64,000 bases of DNA from positions 434,001 to 498,000 of the forward strand of contig NZ_CP071935.1 in assembly GCF_030062585.1 (NCBI RefSeq). Reading direction: 5' to 3'. Position 1 is the first letter of the stretch. The number at the start of each line of letters is the position of its first letter. Of the stretch, positions 50,486 through 59,238 are shown piece after piece. A program made the position numbers and the translations under genes. Source of the stretch: Helicobacter pylori (GTDB taxonomy: Bacteria > Campylobacterota > Campylobacteria > Campylobacterales > Helicobacteraceae). The notes below the pieces were generated by a model. The model ran no database searches, was not told the DNA's origin, and saw only the letters and a program-made list of their open reading frames with translations.

Positions 50486-51073
50486 TTGAATTTACGATTG
50501 GCTGGAGCAAGCGTTTTAACGGCTTGTGTTTTTTCGGGGTGTTTTTTTTTAAAAATGTTTGATAAAAAACTTTCTAGCAACGATTGGCATATCCAAAAAG
50601 TGGAAATGAACCATCAAGTGTATGACATTGAAACCATGCTCGCTGATAGCGCTTTTAGAGAGCATGAAGAAGAGCAAGATTCCTCTCTAAATACCGCTTT
50701 GCCTGAAGATAAAACAGCGATTGAAGCCAAAGAGCAAGAGCAAAAAGAAAAAAGAAAACGCTGGTATGAGCTTTTTAAAAAGAAGCCAAAGCCCAAAAGC
50801 TCTATGGGAGAGTTTGTGTTTGATCAAAAAGAAAATCGTATTTATGGGAAAGGCTATTGCAACCGGTATTTTGCCAGCTATGTATGGCAGGGCGATAGGC
50901 ACATTGGGATTGAAGACAGCGGGATTTCAAGGAAAGTGTGTAAAGATGAGCATTTAATGGCGTTTGAATTGGAATTTATGGAGAATTTTAAGGGTAATTT
51001 TACGGTAACTAAGGGCAAGGACACGCTTATTTTAGACAACCAAAAAATGAAAATTTATTTGAAAACGCCATGA
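50486..51073 (+). CDS. META (HslJ-like) domain lipoprotein
   Basis: 195 residues. TTG start with AAGGAG nearby. Lipobox VFSGC, Cys19. Residues 22-100 are charged and low in complexity (EEEQDSS, KEQEQKEKRKR). The C-terminal part is a META domain: IYGKGYCNRYFASYVWQGDRHIGIEDSGISRKVC...LEFMENFKGNFTVTKGKDTLIL. Proteins of this group include HslJ, a heat-inducible outer membrane protein. A run of nine T directly follows the lipobox Cys codon. It closes the Mla-like operon and is probably a surface or outer membrane lipoprotein. The role is unknown. Confidence 0.78.
   Translation: MNLRLAGASVLTACVFSGCFFLKMFDKKLSSNDWHIQKVEMNHQVYDIETMLADSAFREHEEEQDSSLNTALPEDKTAIEAKEQEQKEKRKRWYELFKKKPKPKSSMGEFVFDQKENRIYGKGYCNRYFASYVWQGDRHIGIEDSGISRKVCKDEHLMAFELEFMENFKGNFTVTKGKDTLILDNQKMKIYLKTP
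50542..50550 (+). repeat. Poly-T (9) tract in the META-domain lipoprotein gene
   Basis: Nine T follow the G of the lipobox Cys codon and are followed by five A. The tract is within the coding frame; loss or gain of a base would abolish the lipoprotein. Confidence 0.7.
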
Positions 51074-51359
51074 GTTTATGTTTTAATATAATCTAAAATC
51101 AAAAAACATTCTAAATGATAAAGGGATTAAAAAGAATTTTAAGAATAGGGGTAAAACTCATTCTTTTAAGGGGATAGGGGGTATTTTGAAACAATCCTCC
51201 CCTACAACCCTCCAACTAAATCCCTCTAAACCCCATAAAGATCGCTTTTTAAGGGATTATCGCTTGTTTTTTGAAAGCTTTTTATTATTTTGATCGCAAA
51301 AGATGCTTTGAGCGTTTTTAGATTTAGCGCCAAAAGCCCCCTAAAAGGACTTTTTTAAA
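51074..51359. other. Convergent intergenic region with stacked inverted repeats
   Basis: 286 bases between two converging genes. AAAAGAAT (51130-51137) pairs with ATTCTTTT (51160-51167). GGGGGTATT (51177-51185) pairs with AATCCTCCCC (51193-51202) apart from one mismatch. After that the strand is strongly pyrimidine-rich (CCTACAACCCTCCAACTAAATCCC). No gene is visible. Confidence 0.6.
51332..51355. terminator. Possible bidirectional terminator between convergent genes
   Basis: AAAGCCC (51333-51339) can pair with GGACTTT (51347-51353), with a G-U or one mismatch according to strand. The plus strand ends in six T. It lies just beyond the peroxidase stop. Confidence 0.35.
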
Positions 51360-52412
51360 TCAAAAAGAGGGTTTAGGGGTTTTGTCTGTCATTATAGGGA
51401 GCTCTGGATAGATTATTTTAGGTTTTTTACCCTTTAAGGCTCCAAAGAAGGTTTCAATTTTTTTCGCTTCTTCATCGCTGATTTCAATGCCTAACTTGAT
51501 AGAGCCCATTTCTTTAATCGCATCCTTGACATTCCAAAATTGCCCGTTATGGAAATAAGGCATCGTTTCGGTGATATTCCTTAAAGTAGGCACTTTCACA
51601 AGCCCGTTTTTATCGCCTTTGAAATCGCCCACATTAGCGAATTTATAAGGTTTGACCACCCCAAAAGGCTGCATCGTTCCCCCAAGATTGATGCCGTTAT
51701 GGCAAGCCACACAGCCTTTAGAAATGAATAAATCCAGCCCTTCTTTTTCGGCTTTACTGAGCGCTTTAGGATTGCCCCTTAAAAAATCATCGTAACGGCT
51801 TGGGGTGATGAGCGTGGCTTCAAACATAGCGATACTATCAGCGATCAATTTAAAATCAATTTTGACTTTAGAGCCATAGGCTTTTCTAAAGAGCTTGACA
51901 TAGCCTGGCATGGAATTGATTTTTTCTACCACCACTTTAGGGTCAGCCCCCATTTCAAAAGAAGATTGGATCGGCCCTTGCGCTTGCTCGTTTAAATGCG
52001 TAACCCTGCCATCCCAAAACTGCACATCATTAAACACAGAGTTATACACCGTTGGGGAGCTTAAAAGGTGGGGGTTTTTCTTCCATTGAGAGCCTACCGC
52101 GCTTGGGACTAAATCCACCCCGCCTAAGCCCAAATTATGGCATGTGTTGCAAGACACGAGATAGGAAGTGGAAATCCTAGGGTCAAAATAGAGCATTTTG
52201 CCTAATTCCACTTGAGCGGAGGTCATGATTTCGCTGTTTTTAGCACCAATACCCACATCTCTGGTTTTTTTGATTTGGTATTCTTTGAGCGCTTTGCCCA
52301 TAGGCATGGGTTCTAACTGGCTTTCCCTCGCTTTTTTGATCAATTCTAAATCGTTTAGGGCATGAGTGCAAGAAAAAGCCAAGCAAACGCCCAATAAAAC
52401 GGATTTTTTCAT
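51360..52412 (-). CDS. Di-haem cytochrome c peroxidase
   Basis: 350 residues. Signal peptide MKKSVLLGVCLAFSCTHAL, then two CxxCH haem sites: Cys88-Asn-Thr-Cys91-His92 and Cys234-Val-Ala-Cys237-His238. QFWDGRV and FKANVGDFK-like ANVGDFKGDK stretches match bacterial periplasmic peroxidases, which reduce hydrogen peroxide with electrons from cytochrome c. Thus it protects the periplasm. Transcribed alone on the minus strand, converging on the lipoprotein operon. Diverges from dnaE. Confidence 0.92.
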   Translation of the reverse strand: MKKSVLLGVCLAFSCTHALNDLELIKKARESQLEPMPMGKALKEYQIKKTRDVGIGAKNSEIMTSAQVELGKMLYFDPRISTSYLVSCNTCHNLGLGGVDLVPSAVGSQWKKNPHLLSSPTVYNSVFNDVQFWDGRVTHLNEQAQGPIQSSFEMGADPKVVVEKINSMPGYVKLFRKAYGSKVKIDFKLIADSIAMFEATLITPSRYDDFLRGNPKALSKAEKEGLDLFISKGCVACHNGINLGGTMQPFGVVKPYKFANVGDFKGDKNGLVKVPTLRNITETMPYFHNGQFWNVKDAIKEMGSIKLGIEISDEEAKKIETFFGALKGKKPKIIYPELPIMTDKTPKPSF

Positions 52413-52526
52413 GATGAACTCCTAAAATAGCGTTAAAAATAAGACAAAACTTTCTTATTATATCCACCATTTTAAAATAATTCACCACTAAATAATCTAA
52501 TAAAGAGTTTTTTAAAGAGCGATAGG

Positions 52527-52532
52527 TATAAT
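52527..52532 (+). promoter_or_regulatory. Likely -10 box of dnaE
   Basis: TATAAT 28 bases before the ATG of dnaE, giving a short leader. Confidence 0.5.
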
Positions 52533-52560
52533 GGCATTAAATCCAAATAGGGGTTAGACA

Positions 52561-55500
52561 ATGAAAGAGAATAAAGCCTTCACGCATTTGCACTTGCACA
52601 CAGAATATTCGCTTTTAGACGGGGCGAACAAGATTAAAATTCTAGCCAAACGCGTTAAAGAATTGGGCATGAAAAGCGTGAGCGTAACTGATCATGGGAA
52701 CATGTTTGGAGCGATTGATTTTTATACGAGCATGAAAAAAGAAGGCATTAAGCCTATTATCGGCATGGAAGCGTATATCCATAACGATGACAACCTTTCT
52801 AGCAAAGAAACCAAGCAGCGTTTCCATTTGTGCCTATTCGCTAAAAACCAAGAGGGCTATGAAAACTTGATGTTCTTAAGCTCTATGGCGTATTTAGAAG
52901 GGTTTTATTATTTCCCGCGCATCAATAAAAAGCTTCTAAGGGAGCATTCTAAAGGCATTATCGCTTCTAGCGCGTGCTTGCAAGGGGAAGTCAATTACCA
53001 TTTAAATACCAATAATGAGAGAAACCGCAGGTATGGGGCTAAAGGCTATGATGAAGCCAAAAAAATCGCTTGCGAATACCAAGAGATTTTTGAAGACGAT
53101 TTTTATTTAGAGATCATGCGCCATGGCATTTTAGATCAGCGATTCATTGATGAGCAAGTCATTAAAATGTCTTTAGAAACGGGGTTAAAAATCATTGCCA
53201 CCAACGACACCCACTACACCATGCCTAATGACGCCAAGGCTCAAGAAGTGGCGATGTGCGTAGCGATGGGTAAAACCCTAAACGATAAGGGGCGCTTGAA
53301 ACACTCCGTGCATGAGTTTTACATTAAGTCCCCTGAAGAAATGGCAAAGCTCTTTGCAGATATTCCAGAAGCTTTAGAAAACACCCAAGAAATCGCTGAT
53401 AAATGCGTTTTAGAGATTGATTTAAAAGACGATAAAAAGAACCCCCCAACCCCCCCAAGCTTCAAATTCACTAAAGCTTACGCTAAAGAAGAGGGGCTGA
53501 ATTTTGAAGATGACGCTTCTTATTTCGCTTATAAGGCCAGAGAAGGCTTGAAAGAGCGCTTGATCTTAGTGCCAAAAGAAAAGCATGATCAATACCAAGA
53601 ACGCTTAGAAAAAGAAATTGAAGTTATTACGAACATGAAATTCCCAGGGTATATGCTGATCGTGTGGGATTTTATCCGTTACGCTAAAGAAATGGGCATT
53701 CCTGTAGGGCCTGGTAGGGGGAGCGCGGCCGGGAGTTTGGTGGCTTTTGCTTTAAAAATCACGGATATTGACCCCTTAAAATACGATTTGCTCTTTGAAA
53801 GGTTTTTGAACCCTGAAAGAGTCAGCATGCCTGATATTGATACGGATTTTTGCCAGCGCCGGCGTAAGGAAATCATAGAATACATGATTGAAAAATACGG
53901 CAAATACAATGTGGCTCAAGTCATCACCTTTAATAAGATGTTGGCTAAAGGCGTGATCAGAGATGTCGCAAGGGTTTTAGACATGCCTTATAAAGAAGCC
54001 GATGATTTTGCCAAACTCATCCCTAATCGCTTAGGCATCACGCTTAAGGGCTATGAAAAAAATGGCGAGTTCATAGAGGGGGCGTGGGAATTAGAGCCTA
54101 AAATCAAAGAATTAGTAGAGAGTAATGAATTAGCCAAACAGGTGTGGGAGTATTCGCTCAATTTAGAGAATTTAAACCGCAACGCCGGCGTGCATGCCGC
54201 AGCCTTAGTGGTGGATAGCCAAAAAGAGTTGTGGCACAAAACCCCTTTGTTTGCCTCTGAAAAAACCGGCGGTATCGTTACGCAATATTCCATGAAGTAT
54301 TTAGAGCCGGTGGATTTGATCAAGTTTGACTTTTTGGGGCTTAAAACCTTGACCGTGATTGATGATGCGCTTAAAATCATTAAAACGCAACATAAGATTG
54401 ATGTGGATTTTTTATCGCTGGATATGGACGATCCGAAAGTGTATAAAACGATCCAAAGCGGGGATACGGTGGGGATATTCCAGATTGAATCCGGGATGTT
54501 TCAAGGGCTTAACAAGCGCTTAAGGCCTTCAAGCTTTGAAGACATTATTGCCATTATCGCGCTAGGCAGACCAGGACCCATGGAATCAGGCATGGTAGAT
54601 GATTTTGTCAATAGAAAGCATGGCGTTGAGCCTATCGCTTATGCGTTTAAAGAATTAGAGCCGATTTTAAAGCCCACTTACGGCACGATCGTCTATCAGG
54701 AGCAAGTGATGCAAATCGTGCAAACTATCGGCGGTTTTAGCTTGGGTGAAGCAGATCTCATCCGCCGTGCTATGGGGAAAAAAGACGCTCAGATCATGGC
54801 GGACAATAAGGCCAAGTTTGTAGAAGGCGCTAAAAATTTAGGGCATGATGGCCAAAAAGCGGCTAATTTGTGGGATTTGATCGTTAAATTTGCCGGCTAT
54901 GGTTTCAACAAATCGCATTCAGCGGCTTATGCGATGATTACTTTCCAAACGGCGTATTTAAAGACTTATTACAAGCATGAGTTCATGGCAGCGATGCTCA
55001 CTAGCGAATCCAATAAGATTGAATCCGTGGCGCGCTATATTGATGAGGTTAGGGCTTTAGAGATTGAAGTGATGCCTCCGCACATCAATTCTTCTATGCA
55101 AGATTTCAGCGTGGCGGAGTTTAAAAATCAAAAGGGCGAATTAGAAAAGAAAATCGTGTTTGGTTTGGGAGCGGTTAAAGGGGTTGGGGGTGAGCCGATT
55201 AAAAACATCATTGAAGAAAGGGCTAAAGGGGATTATAAGAGTTTGGAAGATTTCATTTCACGGGTGGATTTTTCCAAACTCACTAAAAAATCTTTAGAGC
55301 CATTAGTGAAATCAGGGAGCTTGGACAATTTAGGCTACACTAGAAAAACCATGCTCGCTAACTTGGATTTGATCTGCGATGCCGGGCGCGCTAAAGACAA
55401 AGCTAATGAAATGATGCAAGGGGGTAACTCCCTTTTTGGAGCCATGGAAGGCGGAATTAAAGAGCAGGTTATTTTAGACATGATTGATTTGGGCGAACAT

Positions 55501-56196
55501 GACGCTAAAACGCTTTTAGAATGCGAATACGAGACTTTAGGCATCCATGTTTCAGGCAACCCTTTAGACGAGTTTAAAGAAGAAATTAAGGGCTTTAAAA
55601 ATTTAGTCAAAAGCATTGATATTGAAGAATTAGAAATCGGCTCGCAAGCTTATTTGCTGGGCAAAATCATGGAGGTTAAAAAGAAAATTGGCAAACGAAG
55701 CGGTAAGCCTTATGGCACAGCGGACATTTTGGATCGATACGGCAAGTTTGAACTCATGCTTTTTGAAAAGCAATTGAACGCTTTAGAAGAGTTGGATATT
55801 AATAAGCCTTTAGTGTTTAAATGCAAGATTGAAGAGCAAGAAGAAGTGGCGCGATTAAGGCTTTTTGAAATCTTGGATTTAGAGAGCGCCAAAGAGGTTA
55901 AAATCCCTAAAGCCCGTTATAAAGACCCTGACAAGCAAAAAGAAGAGGTGCGCGAAATCCCCCCCATGGAAATGCTCGCTTCCAGCTCTTGCTCTTTAGC
56001 GATCGTGTTAGAAAACGACGTGAAAAAAGAGTTTTTAAGACAAATCAAAGAGAGCGCTCTAAAACACCAGGGCAAACGCCCCTTGTATTTGATCATCAAA
56101 GATAAGGATAAGCAATTCAAAATCCAAAGCGATCTAATGGTGAATGAAAAGATCAAGGACGATTTTAAAGAATTAGAGTGGAGGGATTTAGCTTGA
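52561..56196 (+). CDS. dnaE: DNA polymerase III alpha subunit
   Basis: 1211 residues. The replicative polymerase. N-terminal PHP domain: FTHLHLHTEYSLLDGANKI and SVTDHGNMFGAIDFY. Palm: GPGRGSAAGSLVAFAL and the catalytic PDIDTDF near residue 425. YQEQVMQIVQTIGGFSLGEADLIRRAMGKKD is the finger region. The C-terminus has helix-hairpin and OB parts (about 1000-1110). The downstream pseudouridine synthase gene starts at its stop codon. Confidence 0.97.
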   Translation: MKENKAFTHLHLHTEYSLLDGANKIKILAKRVKELGMKSVSVTDHGNMFGAIDFYTSMKKEGIKPIIGMEAYIHNDDNLSSKETKQRFHLCLFAKNQEGYENLMFLSSMAYLEGFYYFPRINKKLLREHSKGIIASSACLQGEVNYHLNTNNERNRRYGAKGYDEAKKIACEYQEIFEDDFYLEIMRHGILDQRFIDEQVIKMSLETGLKIIATNDTHYTMPNDAKAQEVAMCVAMGKTLNDKGRLKHSVHEFYIKSPEEMAKLFADIPEALENTQEIADKCVLEIDLKDDKKNPPTPPSFKFTKAYAKEEGLNFEDDASYFAYKAREGLKERLILVPKEKHDQYQERLEKEIEVITNMKFPGYMLIVWDFIRYAKEMGIPVGPGRGSAAGSLVAFALKITDIDPLKYDLLFERFLNPERVSMPDIDTDFCQRRRKEIIEYMIEKYGKYNVAQVITFNKMLAKGVIRDVARVLDMPYKEADDFAKLIPNRLGITLKGYEKNGEFIEGAWELEPKIKELVESNELAKQVWEYSLNLENLNRNAGVHAAALVVDSQKELWHKTPLFASEKTGGIVTQYSMKYLEPVDLIKFDFLGLKTLTVIDDALKIIKTQHKIDVDFLSLDMDDPKVYKTIQSGDTVGIFQIESGMFQGLNKRLRPSSFEDIIAIIALGRPGPMESGMVDDFVNRKHGVEPIAYAFKELEPILKPTYGTIVYQEQVMQIVQTIGGFSLGEADLIRRAMGKKDAQIMADNKAKFVEGAKNLGHDGQKAANLWDLIVKFAGYGFNKSHSAAYAMITFQTAYLKTYYKHEFMAAMLTSESNKIESVARYIDEVRALEIEVMPPHINSSMQDFSVAEFKNQKGELEKKIVFGLGAVKGVGGEPIKNIIEERAKGDYKSLEDFISRVDFSKLTKKSLEPLVKSGSLDNLGYTRKTMLANLDLICDAGRAKDKANEMMQGGNSLFGAMEGGIKEQVILDMIDLGEHDAKTLLECEYETLGIHVSGNPLDEFKEEIKGFKNLVKSIDIEELEIGSQAYLLGKIMEVKKKIGKRSGKPYGTADILDRYGKFELMLFEKQLNALEELDINKPLVFKCKIEEQEEVARLRLFEILDLESAKEVKIPKARYKDPDKQKEEVREIPPMEMLASSSCSLAIVLENDVKKEFLRQIKESALKHQGKRPLYLIIKDKDKQFKIQSDLMVNEKIKDDFKELEWRDLA

Positions 56197-56966
56197 GGAT
56201 CAACCAATTTTTAGCCCATTACACCAAGCACTCTAGAAGAGAAGCTGAAAAATTGGTTTTAGAGGGGCGGGTGAAAATCAATCATGAGCATGCCAAACTC
56301 GTTAGCGTGGTTAGAGAAAACGACAAGGTGTTTTTAGACAAACGACTCATCAAGCCCTTAAAAAACAAAAAATTCAGCGTGCTAATTTATCACAAGCCAA
56401 AGGGCGAATTAGTGAGCAAAGCCGATCCCTTAAAACGGCGCGTGATTTATGAAAGCTTGGAGAAAAAATACGCCCATTTCGCGCCGGTGGGGCGTTTGGA
56501 TTTTGCGAGCGAGGGGGTGCTACTCTTAAGCGATAGTAAGGCGGTGGTGAGCGCTTTAATGCATGCGAATTTAGAAAAAGAGTATCTTGTTAAAATTCAA
56601 GGCTTTGTTACAAGAGAGATGGAAAACGCCATGCAAGAGGGCTTGAAATTAGAAAACGCCACTAAGGGAGCGCACCAAAAAACCCCCATTAAAAGCATGG
56701 AATTTGCCCCCTTTATTGGTTATGAAATCATCAAAAACCATGCCAAATATTCTAAACTTAGAGTCGTTATCAATGAGGGGAAAAACAGAGAACTAAGGCG
56801 TTTTTTTGCGTTTTTTAACGCTGGGGTGTTGGATTTAAGGCGCGTTCGTTATGGTTTTGTGAATTTGAATGCCTTGCCGGTAGGGAAAATGCGTTTTCTA
56901 AACCGCCAAGAATACAATGAGTTGCATGCGTTTATGGCTAATAGGGCTAATGTTAAAGGGGATTAG
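56193..56966 (+). CDS. RsuA/RluB-type ribosomal pseudouridine synthase
   Basis: About 257 residues. An S4 domain (RINQFLAHYTKHSRREAEKLVLEGRVKIN) is followed by the synthase domain with the catalytic Asp in VGRLDFASEGVLLLS and EGKNRELRRFF. The RluB/RsuA branch modifies large or small rRNA; the S4-plus-synthase layout does not decide which. GTG at 56178 is in frame, but GGAGGG at 56180-56185 fits the TTG at 56193 (spacing 7), whose TTGA overlaps the dnaE stop. Confidence 0.9.
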   Translation: MRINQFLAHYTKHSRREAEKLVLEGRVKINHEHAKLVSVVRENDKVFLDKRLIKPLKNKKFSVLIYHKPKGELVSKADPLKRRVIYESLEKKYAHFAPVGRLDFASEGVLLLSDSKAVVSALMHANLEKEYLVKIQGFVTREMENAMQEGLKLENATKGAHQKTPIKSMEFAPFIGYEIIKNHAKYSKLRVVINEGKNRELRRFFAFFNAGVLDLRRVRYGFVNLNALPVGKMRFLNRQEYNELHAFMANRANVKGD

Positions 56967-56980
56967 CGCTTGAAATATGC

Positions 56981-56986
56981 TATACT
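56981..56986 (+). promoter_or_regulatory. Extended -10 promoter of the thioredoxin gene
   Basis: TGC-TATACT, an extended -10 element, 35 bases before the ATG; a ribosome site AAGGA lies in the leader. Confidence 0.5.
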
Positions 56987-57021
56987 TCGGCGGTTGGGGG
57001 AAATAAAAAATAAGGATTATC

Positions 57022-57336
57022 ATGTCAGAAATTATTAACGGGAAGAATTATGCAGAGAAAATCGCTCATCAAGCGGTGGTGGTTAATGTGGGGGCGAGTT
57101 GGTGCCCGGATTGCAGGAAGATTGAGCCGATCATGGAAAATTTAGCCAAAACTTACAAAGGCAAGGTGGAATTTTTTAAAGTTTCTTTTGATGAGAGCCA
57201 GGATTTAAAAGAGAGCTTAGGCATCCTCAAGATCCCTACTTTGATTTTTTACAAAAACGCCAAAGAAGTGGGTGAAAGGCTTGTAGAACCTAGCTCCCAA
57301 AAACCGATTGAAGACGCCTTAAAAGCGCTATTATAA
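57022..57336 (+). CDS. Thioredoxin (second thioredoxin, WCPDC active site)
   Basis: 104 residues, a normal length for thioredoxin. The active site is Trp27-Cys28-Pro-Asp-Cys31 (GASWCPDCRKIEP), not the standard WCGPC, and the cis-Pro is in LKIPTLIFYKN. H. pylori has two thioredoxins; this is the second type, known as Trx2. It reduces disulfides in the cytoplasm and can serve peroxiredoxin. An extended -10 promoter precedes it. Confidence 0.93.
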   Translation: MSEIINGKNYAEKIAHQAVVVNVGASWCPDCRKIEPIMENLAKTYKGKVEFFKVSFDESQDLKESLGILKIPTLIFYKNAKEVGERLVEPSSQKPIEDALKALL

Positions 57337-57696
57337 AGGGCGTTAAAGAGTCTTATTGTCAAAATAAGAGCTTGTAAAAATCTTTTTTAGCCCTTTTTTG
57401 ATAGGGGGCTAACTTCAAATAGCTTTTATATTATTTCTTTAATCTCAAAAAATCGTTTTTATCGTTTTTAAATCAGCATGTTTGTTAAAAAAGTTCCTTT
57501 AATTAAGCTAAAAATGAGCGAATATGTGGTATTAATGCTTGCAGTGTGAAATTTGTAGGGCTAAAACTTGTAAAATGTGAAAAAAAAGACGCATAAAATG
57601 CTAAAATCCGCAAAGACACTGTGTGTTTAGATTAGAAGTTTAAAATTAGGAACGGAAGTATCTGTTTTAAATTTTGAATAGGGAGTTTCTATCATT
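57337..57696. other. Intergenic region before the LpoB-like/Lpp20 cluster
   Basis: 360 bases without a gene. A hairpin TCTTATT-GTCAA-AATAAGA (57351-57369) follows the thioredoxin gene and is followed, ten bases on, by a T-run: a weak terminator candidate. A second stem TTAGCCC/GGGCTAA (57387-57412) has no U-run. The rest is AT-rich leader for the next operon, with several -10-like TAAAAT boxes and no clear choice. Confidence 0.5.
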
Positions 57697-58329
57697 ATGG
57701 TATTGAAAACAAAATTAAAAATTATAAGCTCGGTGATTTTGAGTACTTTATTGTGGGTGGGTTGCTCAAGCGAAATGGCGACTTATCAAAATGTGAACGA
57801 TGCCACTAAAAATACGACTGCAAGTATTAATAGCACGGATTTATTGCTAACCGCTAATGCGATGTTAGATTCCATGTTTAGCGACCCTAATTTTGAGCAG
57901 CTCAAGGGCAGGCATTTGATTGAAGTTTCAGATGTGATTAACGACACCACGCAACCCAATTTGGACATGAATCTTTTGACGACCGAAATCGCGCGGCAGT
58001 TGCGGTTGCGATCTAATGGGAGGTTCAATATCACAAGGGCGAGTGGAGGGAGTGGCATTGCAGCGGATAGCCGAATGGTGAAACAGCGCGAAAAAGAACG
58101 AGAGAGCGAAGAGTATAATCAAGACACCACTGTAGAAAAAGGCACTTTGAAAGCCGCTGATTTATCTTTAAGTGGTAAAGTATCCAGTATCGCAGCCTCT
58201 ATTAGTAGTTCTAGGCAGCGCTTAGACTATGACTTCACCCTAAGCCTTACCAATAGGAAAACGGGTGAAGAGGTATGGAGCGATGTTAAGCCTATTGTGA
58301 AAAATGCTAGCAATAAGCGTATGTTTTAA
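57697..58329 (+). CDS. LpoB-like lipoprotein
   Basis: 210 residues. Lipobox LLWVGC with Cys23. The mature part reads as a LpoB-type domain: DLLLTANAMLDSMFSDPNFEQL, GRHLIEVSDVINDTTQPNLDMNLLTTEIARQL, and DFTLSLTNRKTGEEVWSDVKPIVKNAS. In enteric bacteria LpoB activates a penicillin-binding protein from the outer membrane. An insertion at about 110-150 (GGSGIAADSR, KQREKERESEEY) is unlike E. coli LpoB. Whether it activates peptidoglycan synthesis here is inference. It opens the Lpp20 cluster with a 23-base gap to lpp20. Confidence 0.8.
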   Translation: MVLKTKLKIISSVILSTLLWVGCSSEMATYQNVNDATKNTTASINSTDLLLTANAMLDSMFSDPNFEQLKGRHLIEVSDVINDTTQPNLDMNLLTTEIARQLRLRSNGRFNITRASGGSGIAADSRMVKQREKERESEEYNQDTTVEKGTLKAADLSLSGKVSSIAASISSSRQRLDYDFTLSLTNRKTGEEVWSDVKPIVKNASNKRMF

Positions 58330-58352
58330 ATTTATATTTGAAAGGATGAACA

Positions 58353-58880
58353 ATGAAAAATCAAGTTAAAAAAATTTTAGGGATGAGTGTGATAGCAACG
58401 ATGGTGATCGTAGGTTGTAGCCATGCCCCAAAATCAGGTATCAGTAAAAGCAATAAGGCTTACAAAGAAGCGACTAAAGGTGCTCCTGATTGGGTTGTAG
58501 GGGATTTGGAAAAAGTGGCGAAGTATGAAAAATATTCAGGGGTCTTTTTAGGAAGGGCTGAGGATTTGATCACCAATAATGATGTGGATTATTCCACTAA
58601 CCAGGCTACAGCGAAGGCTAGGGCTAATTTAGCGGCGAATCTAAAATCCACTTTACAAAAAGATTTGGAAAATGAAAAAACTAGAACGGTAGACGCTTCT
58701 GGTAAAAGGTCCATAAGCGGCACTGATACTGAAAAAATTTCTCAATTGGTGGATAAGGAATTGATCGCTTCTAAAATGCTTGCCCGCTATGTCGGTAAAG
58801 ATAGGGTTTTTGTTTTAGTGGGCTTGGATAAGCAAATTGTGGATAAAGTGCGCGAAGAGTTGGGCATGGTTAAAAAGTAG
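58353..58880 (+). CDS. lpp20: Lipoprotein Lpp20
   Basis: 175 residues. Signal ends at lipobox VIVGC, Cys22. The mature protein ([32 protein letters not shown]) is the conserved Helicobacter surface antigen Lpp20, found in the outer membrane and in vesicles. The fold core is a helix ([20 protein letters not shown]) and a strand ([17 protein letters not shown]). The following two genes carry a similar helix and strand. Confidence 0.95.
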   Translation: MKNQVKKILGMSVIATMVIVGCSHAPKSGISKSNKAYKEATKGAPDWVVGDLEKVAKYEKYSGVFLGRAEDLITNNDVDYSTNQATAKARANLAANLKSTLQKDLENEKTRTVDASGKRSISGTDTEKISQLVDKELIASKMLARYVGKDRVFVLVGLDKQIVDKVREELGMVKK

Positions 58881-58887
58881 GGTTTTA

Positions 58888-59229
58888 ATGAAACGCCTTG
58901 CTATCGCGCTTGTTTTGGTGTTGGGAGTGGCGTGGGGGAAGTCCTTGCCTAAATGGGCTAGGGATTGCTCAAAAGAAGTGCAGATTGAAAAGACCCAAAC
59001 CAAAGACGAAAAAATTTTAGTGTGCGGGATGAGCGATATATTGCTTTCAGATATGGATTATAGCTTGTCCTCAGCCAGACAAAACGCCTTAGAGAAAGTG
59101 ATGGAAGCTTTCAAGGGGGATAAGATAGAGATTAAGGCTAGTGAGCTAAAGGCCACTTTTATTGATACGGATAAAGTTTATGTGCTTTTAAGGATTACTA
59201 AGAAGCATGTCGCTTTAATGAATGAGTGA
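58888..59229 (+). CDS. Lpp20-like secreted protein
   Basis: 113 residues. The ATG at 58888 is chosen because a signal peptide (MKRLAIALVLVLGVAWG) follows. No lipobox Cys is present, so it is exported but not lipidated. SSARQNALEKVMEAF and TDKVYVLLRITKKHV repeat the helix and strand of Lpp20. Two Cys (about residues 27 and 46, RDCSKEV and VCGMSD) could form a disulfide. It starts seven bases after lpp20 and ends nine bases before the next gene, so it is in the operon. Confidence 0.85.
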   Translation: MKRLAIALVLVLGVAWGKSLPKWARDCSKEVQIEKTQTKDEKILVCGMSDILLSDMDYSLSSARQNALEKVMEAFKGDKIEIKASELKATFIDTDKVYVLLRITKKHVALMNE

Positions 59230-59238
59230 GGATTAATA

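Noticed and set aside
57387-57412. Stem TTAGCCC/GGGCTAA as a terminator after thioredoxin
   Set aside because: No U-run on either strand directly after the stem; kept only as part of the gap description.
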